Positions 42,400 through 49,963 are shown, numbered from the stretch's first letter. The stretch is 61,294 nt of DNA from an uncultured Bacteroidota bacterium (GCA_902514625.1 CABXRK010000004.1:1-61294); one strand, 5' to 3'. Made by a program: numbers and translations. The notes: generated by a model from the sequence alone, not told the origin.

Positions 42400-42449
42400 G
42401 AGCCAATGCCGAGATTTGAACTCGGGACCTCTTCCTTACGAAGGAACGC
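42400..42449 (-). pseudogene. tRNA-Thr 3' fragment (duplicated end)
   Basis: Forty bases (42400-42439) are identical to the 3' half of the intact tRNA-Thr at 46700-46739, including T arm, variable loop and acceptor 3' strand. Similarity fades after the anticodon stem (42441-42449). The anticodon position reads CGT rather than GGT, and the D arm and 5' acceptor strand are missing. This is the expected mark of the far attachment end of an element integrated at the tRNA 3' end. It could also be debris from a tRNA duplication. Confidence 0.85.
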
Positions 42450-42538
42450 ATGACATTCATCTTTTTATTACCGGAATGGACATTACTGGATTTAATGCTT
42501 TTTAAATGTTTATATTTAATAAAGTTAAATTAATTATA

Positions 42539-43396
42539 ATGAAATCAATTAATAAATTCACTCTCCTATTTATCATTAATAGCTTTTTATGTTTTTCGCA
42601 ATCAAATATTCCAATAAATGAATGGGCAGGAAAAACTATATTACTTATAGGTGCACATCCAGATGATGATCATCAATCACATGGGACATTGGCAATGCTA
42701 AAAGCAAATGAGAACAAAATCTTCATGGTGATTTTGACAACTGGAAACGTTGGCACTAAAGACCCTAATATAAGTAAAACGGATTTGTCTAAGATAAGAA
42801 GGCAAGAACAAATTGATGCTATTAAAGAAATTGGTCTTTTAGAAGAACATTATGTTAATCTAGGTTATGATGATGGTCGTCTAGAATTTGCTGATAAGGA
42901 AGAAGCAATAGGTAAACTAGTATATTATATTCGTAAGTTTAAACCTGATGTTCTGATGTCATTTGATCCAGGATTTAACTATCAGGTATGGCACAAGAGT
43001 GATCACCGTGCAGCAGCTTATCTAACAGCAGATGCCGTTAGAGCAGCAGAATGGCCTTTAATGTATGAAGGAGATATTATTCAACATAAATTGGACGCCC
43101 ATCTTGTTCCTGAATTTCTTTTTTACGGAGGCAATGTAAGTGACAAAAACACAACAGTAAACATTGATAAATATGTTAATCAAAGAGTAGAAGCAGGGAC
43201 CAAATATTTAAGTCAATGGTCAAGTGGGTGGTTCAACTATTTAGGCTCAGATATTGATAATTATCCAAAAGGAGAAAAAGAGAATGTTTACAAGAAAATA
43301 AGAGATAGAATAAAGGTGGTTAACGGAATATATGTTGAGCAATTTAGGCATTACAAAGGAATTCCAGATGGAATGGGAAGAAGACCAAGAGATTGA
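42539..43396 (+). CDS. Exported PIG-L family deacetylase
   Basis: The ATG at 42539 opens a signal peptide (MKSINKFTLLFIINSFLCFSQ) and gives 285 residues; the upstream ATG adds eleven residues that spoil it. The LmbE/PIG-L zinc motif is LIGAHPDDDHQSHGT, with the second part KSDHRAAAYLTADAV. The family removes acetyl groups from N-acetylglucosamine-like groups. Secreted members in marine Bacteroidota probably act on glycans (inference). It follows the tRNA-Thr fragment directly and ends in one copy of a 39-bp direct repeat. Confidence 0.85.
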   Translation: MKSINKFTLLFIINSFLCFSQSNIPINEWAGKTILLIGAHPDDDHQSHGTLAMLKANENKIFMVILTTGNVGTKDPNISKTDLSKIRRQEQIDAIKEIGLLEEHYVNLGYDDGRLEFADKEEAIGKLVYYIRKFKPDVLMSFDPGFNYQVWHKSDHRAAAYLTADAVRAAEWPLMYEGDIIQHKLDAHLVPEFLFYGGNVSDKNTTVNIDKYVNQRVEAGTKYLSQWSSGWFNYLGSDIDNYPKGEKENVYKKIRDRIKVVNGIYVEQFRHYKGIPDGMGRRPRD

Positions 43397-43430
43397 ATTT
43401 TAATTAGATTTAAAGAATATTATTTCTATC
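43392..43430. repeat. 39-bp direct repeat, copy 1
   Basis: Begins at the stop codon region of the PIG-L gene (ATTGAATTTTAATTAGATTT.., 39 bp). It matches 45653-45691 with one mismatch (43420 t, 45681 g). The two copies enclose pspC and padR. Confidence 0.93.
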
Positions 43431-43469
43431 TATGATCTCTCTAATTAACTTTAGGGGTTTTTTATTGGT

Positions 43470-43500
43470 GGACCTTACGGTCCTAAGTTCGAACTTTTTT
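43470..43500. terminator. Hairpin and palindrome between convergent PIG-L and pspC genes
   Basis: A 5-bp stem (GGACC-TTAC-GGTCC) is followed by the perfect 12-bp palindrome AAGTTCGAACTT and a T run on the plus strand. It would terminate the PIG-L transcript. It ends exactly at the pspC stop codon. Confidence 0.45.
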
Positions 43501-45049
43501 AATCTTCACAACTAATACAACTAAGTCCTTCTTTTTCCATTTTCCAATAGTGGCCAAGCATATCATAATCCCACATATTATGAACATTTTTAATGTCGTA
43601 AATTAAGTCCTCTAAACTATGATCTAAGAAAACAACCATATCAATAGGTAATTCTAAAGTTAAATCTAATTCTTGCATGCGCCATTTTTGTGTAGCGATA
43701 GTGAAAAAGTCATCAAAAATCAGATTATCATTTTCTAGTGTAAATTCAAAACCAATTCCTTCTGCCATTTCTTTTGCTAGATGCTTTTCTTTACCCCTTC
43801 CAGTAGCTTCTTTAATTAAATTAAAATTATCATTTTTACTTTTTACAATATCTAATTCCATTCCAATACCGATTAAGTTATCTTCAAATGGAGTGACTTT
43901 AAATCCTTTTGTATCAAATATATTGTCTAACACTCTATTAACATCATTCATACTTAAATAGAGAGTGTCGCTTTCTGTAATTATATTTTCAATAATTGTG
44001 TTTTTTGCTTCTTCTTTAAATTCTAATGAAATATCTTTTACTGAATTAAGAAGAAAGAATATAGATGTTATCCATAAAACAAATATTCCTATTTTGTAAT
44101 TCATATGGATTTTGGTATTTTTAACTAATCTTAATCCAAATAGAATAACTGCAACAATTGGTATCCCAATGAAGAGAGAGAGCCATGTTGCTGATTTATT
44201 GTTAAAGAAATCATTGAATACATGGTCAACCATTGGATAGTTGTGAAATAAAATTTCTGCACCAGAGAACGCAAAAGAGAAAATAAGGAGAAGTAGGATT
44301 CCTCCAAATAAAATGCAAAAAATTCCAAAAAAACTTCCTGCAAATTTAAATACTCCTTTAATTACACGGATAAAAAAATCCACTATTTTTCTGAAAAAAC
44401 TATTTGCTCCAAACATTTCTTTAGTGAACTTCCTGTCAAAATCTCTTATTTTATCTTCTATTATATTTAATTCTTTTTTAATATTTTTTTCAATATTATT
44501 AATGTTTACTCTTTCACCTTTCATCTCTAATTTTTCAGCAGTAGTTTTAGCAGATGGAAGTACAATCCAGAACATTATATATAGAAATGGTGCTCCAGGG
44601 CCAATTAAAAATAACATCCCTATAAATATAATTCTACAGAAAAGGACATTTATATCAAAATAATGAGCCATTCCACGACAAACTCCACCAATCATTCTAT
44701 CTTCCTCATCTCTGAAAACTTTTCTTCTTTTTCCTTTTCTTAAGTCTTCTTCTTTATCCTGACTTTCCTGAGATTGCTCCTGCTCAATTTCATCATCATA
44801 TTGGCTAGGGTCACCCATTATTGTAGTTATTTCATTTATATCAGTAAGTGAAATCGCTTCTTTTTTATCTAATCGTTCCGTAAAAAGTTCAGCAATTCTT
44901 CCTTCAATATCTTTTAATATTTCATCTCCACCTTCTTCATTTTTAAAATGATTTTTAAGTGCATTTAGGTAATTGTTCAATGTTTCAAAAGCATTTTCAT
45001 CAATATGAAATACAATTCCTGCTAGGTTAACGTTTACAGTCTTATTCAT
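43499..45049 (-). CDS. PspC domain membrane protein
   Basis: 516 residues. The N-terminal cytoplasmic region starts MNKTVNVNLAGIVFHIDE and has an acidic stretch. The PspC domain lies near residues 107-175 (KVFRDEEDRMIGGVCRGMAHYF, then a hydrophobic hairpin PFLYIMFWIVLPS). Three to four further membrane segments follow to about residue 350. The C-terminal soluble region is the large DUF-type domain usual in Bacteroidota PspC proteins, ending CISC. Its start overlaps the padR stop by 8 nt. The pair probably senses envelope stress (inference). Relatives of this pair are widespread in flavobacteria. Confidence 0.85.
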   Translation of the reverse strand: MNKTVNVNLAGIVFHIDENAFETLNNYLNALKNHFKNEEGGDEILKDIEGRIAELFTERLDKKEAISLTDINEITTIMGDPSQYDDEIEQEQSQESQDKEEDLRKGKRRKVFRDEEDRMIGGVCRGMAHYFDINVLFCRIIFIGMLFLIGPGAPFLYIMFWIVLPSAKTTAEKLEMKGERVNINNIEKNIKKELNIIEDKIRDFDRKFTKEMFGANSFFRKIVDFFIRVIKGVFKFAGSFFGIFCILFGGILLLLIFSFAFSGAEILFHNYPMVDHVFNDFFNNKSATWLSLFIGIPIVAVILFGLRLVKNTKIHMNYKIGIFVLWITSIFFLLNSVKDISLEFKEEAKNTIIENIITESDTLYLSMNDVNRVLDNIFDTKGFKVTPFEDNLIGIGMELDIVKSKNDNFNLIKEATGRGKEKHLAKEMAEGIGFEFTLENDNLIFDDFFTIATQKWRMQELDLTLELPIDMVVFLDHSLEDLIYDIKNVHNMWDYDMLGHYWKMEKEGLSCISCED

Positions 45050-45380
45050 CTTTTTTTGTTTTAGTGGTTAATCGTACTGCTTTTGCTAAATCTTTCCAAG
45101 TGCTATCTAATTCTATTAAAAATGTAATTCCTTTTTTGGTTAAAGAATAATATTTTCTTGGTGGTCCTGCACTAGACTCTTCCCAGCGGTATTGTAATAA
45201 TTCAGCATTTTTTAAGCGAGTAAGTAAGGGATATAGCGTTCCTTCCACTACTATCAATTTTGCTTTTTTTAGCTTTTCGATAATATCAGAAGGGTAGGCC
45301 TCACTATTTTTTAATATGGAAAGTATGCAGTATTCCAAAATCCCTTTTCGCATTTGTGATTGTGTATTCTCAATTTTCAT
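45042..45380 (-). CDS. PadR family transcriptional regulator
   Basis: 112 residues from the ATG at 45380 (MKIENTQSQMRKGILEYCIL); the longer reading adds hydrophobic residues translated from the promoter. It is a winged helix: LEYCILSILKNSEAYPSDIIEKL, VVEGTLYPLLTRLKNAELL and GPPRKYYSLTKKG are PadR signatures. A promoter box (45385-45392) and a 10-bp palindrome (45401-45410) just upstream are candidates for autoregulation. It is cotranscribed with pspC. Confidence 0.92.
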   Translation of the reverse strand: MKIENTQSQMRKGILEYCILSILKNSEAYPSDIIEKLKKAKLIVVEGTLYPLLTRLKNAELLQYRWEESSAGPPRKYYSLTKKGITFLIELDSTWKDLAKAVRLTTKTKKDE

Positions 45381-45384
45381 ACTG

Positions 45385-45410
45385 CAAATATATAAAAAAT
45401 ATAGAACTAT
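45385..45410 (-). promoter_or_regulatory. padR promoter with palindromic candidate operator
   Basis: TATATTTG (minus strand, 45392-45385) ends 4 nt before the padR ATG. The palindrome ATAGAACTAT (45401-45410) lies between it and a TTTG further upstream, a position where a bound repressor would block RNA polymerase. Autoregulation by PadR is inferred. Confidence 0.5.
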
Positions 45411-45430
45411 GTATAACAAAGTACTATAAA

Positions 45431-45478
45431 AATTAAAAAGGGTAGTTTTTAACTAGTTTATTAAGAAATAAAAATGAA
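45431..45478. repeat. Inverted repeat, left copy
   Basis: 48 bp that match the reverse complement of 46303-46347 with two mismatches and one 3-base gap. It lies upstream of the padR promoter. The two copies enclose a gene remnant and the 174-residue membrane protein gene. Confidence 0.88.
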
Positions 45479-45664
45479 CAAACAGGACTAGATATAATAC
45501 ATATACATTCATTTCCTGAAGGTTATATCTGGATGCAGAGTAATCATTTTACACAAATGGAAACCTCCATCAAGGTTTCCATCGCTAAAATACCTTGGAT
45601 AAAAAGTGCTTTTATTGGACATATAGCCGGTGTATTAATTAATAACAAACTAATTGAATTTTAA
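45446..45664 (+). pseudogene. C-terminal remnant, possibly of a tocopherol cyclase-like protein
   Basis: An open frame of 72 codons with no plausible start codon. It contains FPEGYIWMQSNHF and SIKVSIAKIPWIKSAFIG, and ends at a stop inside the 39-bp direct repeat. The pattern recalls the C-terminal half of tocopherol-cyclase-family proteins (W-x-Q-x-N-H-F, then IPW..S-F-x-G), from memory. No promoter, start codon or N-terminal part is present. Its left end overlaps the inverted repeat, so it was probably cut by rearrangement. Confidence 0.4.
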
Positions 45665-45691
45665 TTAGATTTAAAGAATAGTATTTCTATC
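45653..45691. repeat. 39-bp direct repeat, copy 2
   Basis: Second copy of the repeat at 43392-43430 (38 of 39 bases identical, same orientation). It starts within the last codons of the gene remnant. Confidence 0.93.
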
Positions 45692-45722
45692 GCTGTCGTG
45701 TAAATGATTTCGTCTAATAATA

Positions 45723-46247
45723 TCAATAATCCGTGGGTATATTAACAAAGCATTTTTCATTTCCAGACATAGCAAACATATATGGATAATCTTTATTATC
45801 CTCACATTTTAATAATTCAAGATAAAGCTTGTATCCCTTTTCTGTACCCGGTGCTTTTAATTTTTGTAAAGCAGAATTAGGATTAATATATATATCAGTT
45901 AACAAATTAAACTTCCTAATTTCATTATAATAACCTTCAGAAACTATAATCAATTTACTTCTGTATTCTTTTTTTTGTGTTTCATTTCCAAATTCATCTC
46001 TTAAAGTATTTGTGGTGTATAAGCGATAGCCTAAAGGACTATAATCATTAGCTCTTAATTCTCTTAATATTGCTTTTCTTGGTTCATCTAACCTACCACT
46101 TATGTATATGTCCCTTGGGATGTCCCTTGGGATGTCCCTTGTGGCTGGAACTTCTGATTCGTATGTAAAGTGTCCAGCTGCTGCACCAACACCGAGACTA
46201 ACAATTACCCACCAATAAACTTTTAAATAATTGATTATTTTTTCCAT
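45723..46247 (-). CDS. Membrane-anchored protein of unknown function with RDIP repeats
   Basis: 174 residues. One N-terminal membrane segment (VYWWVIVSLGVGAAAGHFTY) is followed by a short repeat ATRDIPRDIPRDIYIS, encoded by a 12-bp tandem repeat. The soluble domain (about residues 50-174) has SPLGYRLYTTNTLRDEFGNE and SKLIIVSEGYYNEIRKF, and contains two Cys near the end. I recognise no family. It lies inside the inverted-repeat pair and has no cotranscribed neighbour. Confidence 0.6.
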   Translation of the reverse strand: MEKIINYLKVYWWVIVSLGVGAAAGHFTYESEVPATRDIPRDIPRDIYISGRLDEPRKAILRELRANDYSPLGYRLYTTNTLRDEFGNETQKKEYRSKLIIVSEGYYNEIRKFNLLTDIYINPNSALQKLKAPGTEKGYKLYLELLKCEDNKDYPYMFAMSGNEKCFVNIPTDY

Positions 46248-46302
46248 TTTTATGACTTTAATAATTTCAATATATAAAAAATAAAATTCACCAACTCATA
46301 GC

Positions 46303-46347
46303 TTCATTTTTATTTCTTAATATACTAGTTAAAAGCTACCCTTAATT
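46303..46347. repeat. Inverted repeat, right copy
   Basis: 45 bp, reverse complement of the sequence at 45431-45478 (two mismatches, one 3-base gap). It lies upstream of the 174-residue membrane protein gene, facing away from it. Confidence 0.88.
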
Positions 46348-46398
46348 ATATGTTTAGTGTAGTTGTTTTATTCCAATTTACCATGTTCACTAAATTAG

Positions 46399-46623
46399 TT
46401 GCATATTTATTTAAATCATTCATTATCAATTACTTATATTTCATTTAAGGGTAAAGGAGATGATAGGCCTCCGACACCCCAATACTATATATACAATCGA
46501 GATCATAAAATCGGTCATATTTGTTCACCAATTTTATTAAAATTCAATATTGAAAAAGATTTGTTCCACTTTTGTCGACATTTTGTAGAAATAGAGATCG
46601 TTGAAAAAAGTAATTCCGAATAG
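46399..46623 (+). other. Weak open frame in the 453-bp gap before the tRNA cluster
   Basis: A 74-codon frame without an ATG (only a TTG start). The translation is not obviously random (GDDRPPTPQYYIYNRDHKIGH) and uses more G/C-ending codons than neighbours, so it may be a gene remnant. I recognise no family. The rest of the gap 46248-46700 holds the right inverted repeat and the hairpin at 46643-46663. Confidence 0.25.
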
Positions 46624-46642
46624 ATGGTTTTTCACCAACGTG

Positions 46643-46663
46643 ACACCAAAGTAATTTTGGTGT
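46643..46663. terminator. 8-bp hairpin downstream of the tRNA array
   Basis: Stem ACACCAAA/TTTGGTGT with a five-base loop. It lies 38 nt beyond the 3' end of the last tRNA (tRNA-Thr GGT). No T run follows it on the tRNA strand, so it may be a terminator for the plus-strand frame or a processing structure. Confidence 0.4.
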
Positions 46664-46700
46664 TTATAAAAATACTACGTAACTATCTGATTATCAATTG

Positions 46701-46772
46701 AGCCAATGCCGAGATTTGAACTCGGGACCTCTTCCTTACCAAGGAAACGCTCTACCCCTGAGCTACACCGGC
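46701..46772 (-). tRNA. tRNA-Thr (GGT)
   Basis: A 72-nt cloverleaf: acceptor GCCGGTG/CATTGGC with two G-U pairs, anticodon stem TTTCC/GGAAG, loop TTGGTAA, T stem CCGAG/CTCGG. Last gene of the tRNA array. Its last 39 bases plus one flanking base recur at 42400-42439, so its 3' end looks like an integration target. Confidence 0.96.
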
Positions 46773-46780
46773 AATAATTG

Positions 46781-46853
46781 AGCGGAAGACCGGGTTCGAA
46801 CCGGCGACATTCAGCTTGGAAGGCTGACGCTCTACCAACTGAGCTACTTCCGC
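46781..46853 (-). tRNA. tRNA-Gly (TCC)
   Basis: A 73-nt cloverleaf with acceptor GCGGAAG/CTTCCGC, anticodon loop CTTCCAA and T stem GCCGG/CCGGT. It is 8 nt upstream of tRNA-Thr (GGT) in the same array. Confidence 0.97.
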
Positions 46854-46869
46854 GTTTTAAATTTTTAAG

Positions 46870-46951
46870 TGGGGAGAGCAGGATTCGAACCTGCGAAGGT
46901 AAAACCAACAGATTTACAGTCTGTCCTCGTTGGCCGCTTGAGTATCTCCCC
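46870..46951 (-). tRNA. tRNA-Tyr (GTA)
   Basis: 82 nt with the long variable arm of class II tRNAs. Acceptor GGGGAGA/TCTCCCC, anticodon stem and loop CAGA-CTGTAAA-TCTG, T stem GCAGG/CCTGC. Discriminator A. Confidence 0.97.
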
Positions 46952-46975
46952 TTACCTATAAATAGTTAAGCTAAG

Positions 46976-47049
46976 AGCCGATGGAGGGACTCGAACCCAC
47001 GACCTGCTGATTACAAATCAGCTGCTCTAGCCAGCTGAGCTACATCGGC
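46976..47049 (-). tRNA. tRNA-Thr (TGT)
   Basis: A 74-nt cloverleaf with acceptor GCCGATG/CATCGGC, anticodon stem CTGA/TCAG, loop TTTGTAA, T stem GTGGG/CCCTC. It is the first gene of the array Thr-Tyr-Gly-Thr. Confidence 0.97.
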
Positions 47050-47208
47050 ATAAATTATTTGCCTATAACTACTATTATTAAGTAAAATTTCTTAATACAA
47101 AAGCTTAAGAAACTGAGGCCAAAAATAATACAATTTAAATCAAAACAACAAATCAATTAAAAAAATTTAATTTTGATAAAATAGCCCTCTTTTTATTTAT
47201 TCAATAAT

Positions 47209-48606
47209 TTAATTTATGATAGCAAGTGGTTTAGTTGTTTTCCATTTGCCTCTAGTAAAATCAGGAAATTTTTGAGGGTAGCCACCTTGAGCAACTGAAA
47301 TTTCACTTAAAGGTGAAACAGCACTCCAAAAGCATCCCTCATAAACATTCTGATCCAAAGGAATGCCTTCTCTCAAGCATTCAACCATTCTATATAGCAT
47401 CATAAAATCCATCCCGCCATGACCTCCCATTTTTTTTGCTAAGGCTCCTAGTCTTTTATACATTGGGTGTTCGTACTGCTCATAAAGAGCTTCTAATTGT
47501 TGACCTTCTGCCCAACTATTATGGTTTTCGGTTGCTCCAGGAACTCCACCTTGTAATGCTACTCGAGTAGGAAAACCAGCTAAAGTGCCTTTTGTTCCTT
47601 GAATTAAATTTAACCTAGAATATGGCCTAGGACTTGTCTCATCCCACTGAACCATAATTGTCCTACCTAAATTGGTCTTAATGATTGATGTATTAAGGTC
47701 TCCTCCTATAAAATCTGTACTATTCCATAAGTGATCTTTTGAATAATTTTTTCTAGCATATAAATTTCTCCCAATAGCAGGTGTTGAATAAGATACAATT
47801 GTATTAAATTGATCTTCAGATCTTGACAGATTCATATATTGGGCAACAGGACCTAGTCCATGTGTAGGGTATAAGTTTCCATTTCTTTTTGCCAAGTGAT
47901 AAGGTCGCCATACACCCTCACCTCTTTTTTGGTCATCCATTTGATCACGAAGATCATGAATGTAAGCAGCTTCTGCGTGAAGTAAATCACCAATGACTTC
48001 TTTACGGCACAGATTAAGATATAAAAGTTCCTCTCTGCCATAATTGACATTTTCCATCATCATACAATGCTTTTGTGTCTGCTCTGAAGTATTAACAATT
48101 TCCCACATTTCTTTCATAGTTACTGCGATAGGTACTTCTACAAAAGCATGAGCCCTTTGCTTCATAGATTCAATAGTCATTTGAGCATGATTATTCCAAT
48201 TAGTTGCTATAATTACAGCATCAGGTTTTACCTTTTTCAGCATTTTTTTCCATAGATTTTCATCTCCAAAATACTTTGCTATATTTTGATGTCTTCCATT
48301 ACCTTCCTCAATACAAGAAGAAACTGAACGATTTACCAAATCTTCATGAAGATCAGATATTCCAACAATTTCAGTCCCTTTGATGGAAGCAAGTTGTTTA
48401 GCGTGTGCATGTCCTCGACCTCCAACACCTATAATGGCTATACGGACTTTTTCAAGTTTAGGAGCCGCAAAATCACCCATATAATTTTCTTCAGAATTAA
48501 CAAAATAATCTTTACTGCAAGCATTTTGTATAATACTTGAAGAAGAAATAGTCGCGGCTGAAAGTAATGAAGTTTTTAAAAATTTACGTCTATCAAAATT
48601 TTTCAT
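47209..48606 (-). CDS. Gfo/Idh/MocA-fold glycosidase, GH109-like
   Basis: 465 residues. A twin-arginine signal (MKNFDRRKFLKTSLLSAATI) predicts Tat export as a folded, cofactor-loaded protein. The Rossmann NAD-binding motif is AIIGVGGRGHAHA. EVPIAVTMKEMWEIV, MMMENVNYGREEL, HAEAAYIHDLRDQ and YPTHGLGPVAQYM match GH109 (alpha-N-acetylgalactosaminidase, an NAD-dependent oxidation/elimination mechanism), with the catalytic His in THGLG. Other Gfo/Idh/MocA enzymes remain possible. It lies between hpf and the tRNA array, where related genomes usually have nothing. Confidence 0.85.
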   Translation of the reverse strand: MKNFDRRKFLKTSLLSAATISSSSIIQNACSKDYFVNSEENYMGDFAAPKLEKVRIAIIGVGGRGHAHAKQLASIKGTEIVGISDLHEDLVNRSVSSCIEEGNGRHQNIAKYFGDENLWKKMLKKVKPDAVIIATNWNNHAQMTIESMKQRAHAFVEVPIAVTMKEMWEIVNTSEQTQKHCMMMENVNYGREELLYLNLCRKEVIGDLLHAEAAYIHDLRDQMDDQKRGEGVWRPYHLAKRNGNLYPTHGLGPVAQYMNLSRSEDQFNTIVSYSTPAIGRNLYARKNYSKDHLWNSTDFIGGDLNTSIIKTNLGRTIMVQWDETSPRPYSRLNLIQGTKGTLAGFPTRVALQGGVPGATENHNSWAEGQQLEALYEQYEHPMYKRLGALAKKMGGHGGMDFMMLYRMVECLREGIPLDQNVYEGCFWSAVSPLSEISVAQGGYPQKFPDFTRGKWKTTKPLAIIN

Positions 48607-48720
48607 TTATAAAAAAATATTTTTTATTAATGTTTAAATATAAAATAAAAATTAATGAATAAAATATTTTTAAGTCTTAATGAAAATTATTATTCTTAAA
48701 ATAAAGTCTTTATAATACGT

Positions 48721-49008
48721 TCACTTTTTTTTCAATTTGACCAAGATTCTTTCAGCTTTTTTAATGCTCCTATTAACAGATTTCTCAAAAGAAAATGTAG
48801 TGTTTTTTACAACTATTTCCCTTCCTGGTATCCTAACTATGAATTCTACAATTTTATTAATTTTAGAAGATGTGTTTTCTATTTTAAAAAGAACTCTAAT
48901 TTTCAATATTCTTTTGTAAAACTTCTCTAATTTTTTCGTCTTATTTTTAACGAAAAATTTAAGTTTATTATCGACTTTAAAATTAACAGACTGAAAGTTA
49001 TATATCAT
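48721..49008 (-). CDS. hpf: Ribosome hibernation promoting factor, short type
   Basis: The ATG at 49008 gives 95 residues (MIYNFQSVNFKVDNKLKFFVKN), the length of short HPF/YfiA proteins. The upstream open frame overlaps xerC and is not used. KLEKFYKRILKIRVLFKIE and FSFEKSVNRSIKKAERIL match the fold that binds the decoding site of idle 70S ribosomes. The start overlaps the xerC stop by 11 nt, which suggests coupling. Confidence 0.85.
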   Translation of the reverse strand: MIYNFQSVNFKVDNKLKFFVKNKTKKLEKFYKRILKIRVLFKIENTSSKINKIVEFIVRIPGREIVVKNTTFSFEKSVNRSIKKAERILVKLKKK

Positions 49009-49903
49009 TTTTTTTATTTCTTGGATGAGTTTTAGAATAAATTTCCTTGATTTTATCCATACTACTATGAGTATAAATTTGAGTTGCAGCAAGAGTAGAA
49101 TGGCCTAAAAGTTCTTTAACCGCATTAAGATTGGCTCCTTTATTTAATAGATGAGTAGCAAAACTATGTCTCAACATATGAGGACTTTTTTTAACCTTGG
49201 TTGATACAACACTAATATAATAATTAACTGTCTTATAAACAAAATTCTCATTTAGCATTTTACCCTTTTTATTAACTAATAAATACTCCTGATCAATTAT
49301 GATTTTCAAATTTTTTCTGTAATTCAAAAATTTAATTAATGAATTCTCTAAAACTCCTACAATTGGTATTAACCTCTCCTTATTTCGTTTGCCAAGAACT
49401 TTAATAACTTTGTTAGATAAATCTAAATTCTTATAGTGTAAGTTTATTAACTCCGCTCTTCTAATTCCAGTAAAATAAAATAATTCTATAATAATTTTAC
49501 TTAAACATCCTTCATAGTTTTCTTTAAAAAGATTAGATTCAAATAAATCATTCATCTCTTTTTCTGAAAATGGTATCTGAACTTTTTTTGACTCTTTTAA
49601 AGCTATATGTTTTATTAAAGGGGAAGCTTCTCTTACTTCTACTCTAACCAAAAAATTATAAAAAGATCTTAAAACAGAAATTTTTCTGTTAACGGTCCTA
49701 TTTGTATTTCCAATTTCTATTAGAGATATTATCCAATCCCTTATAGAGTTATATTCAACATAATCAATATTGTTTTTTTTTGATTTTATGCAATAATGAT
49801 TCTGAAATGACAATAAATCTTTTTTATATGCTTTTTGAGTATGAGAAGAGTATTTTTTTTCTAAGGTTAAGTATTCAATAAATCTATTAATTGAGCTTTC
49901 CAT
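48998..49903 (-). CDS. xerC: Tyrosine recombinase XerC-like
   Basis: 301 residues from the ATG at 49903 (MESSINRFIEYLTLEKKYS). The N-terminal SAM-like domain is complete. The catalytic set is visible: Arg in FTGIRRAELINL, HMLRHSFATHLL, the second His in LLGHSTLAATQIY and the tyrosine in IYTHSS. Its position next to hpf and rpsU is the conserved place of the housekeeping chromosome-dimer recombinase of Bacteroidota, so it is not the integrase of the island at 42-46 kb. Confidence 0.9.
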   Translation of the reverse strand: MESSINRFIEYLTLEKKYSSHTQKAYKKDLLSFQNHYCIKSKKNNIDYVEYNSIRDWIISLIEIGNTNRTVNRKISVLRSFYNFLVRVEVREASPLIKHIALKESKKVQIPFSEKEMNDLFESNLFKENYEGCLSKIIIELFYFTGIRRAELINLHYKNLDLSNKVIKVLGKRNKERLIPIVGVLENSLIKFLNYRKNLKIIIDQEYLLVNKKGKMLNENFVYKTVNYYISVVSTKVKKSPHMLRHSFATHLLNKGANLNAVKELLGHSTLAATQIYTHSSMDKIKEIYSKTHPRNKKNDI

Positions 49904-49963
49904 TATAATCAAAGTTATAATTTAAAATTTATAATTACACTCAATATTAAAATATAAAGTTTA

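Noticed and set aside
43465-43500. Second tRNA remnant (tRNA-Leu-like variable arm and T arm)
   Set aside because: The T-arm-like AAGTTCGAACTT lacks a proper stem and no acceptor or anticodon part is present; a hairpin terminator explains it.
44313-44663. 116-codon plus-strand frame inside pspC
   Set aside because: Antisense shadow of hydrophobic coding sequence; no promoter or family resemblance.
46675-46969. Short open frames covering the tRNA array on both strands
   Set aside because: They are translations of tRNA genes, a familiar annotation artefact.
48998-49903. Tyrosine recombinase as the integrase of the tRNA-Thr island
   Set aside because: It lies outside the 42400-46700 segment, next to hpf and rpsU in the conserved place of housekeeping xerC, and has the size and motifs of XerC.
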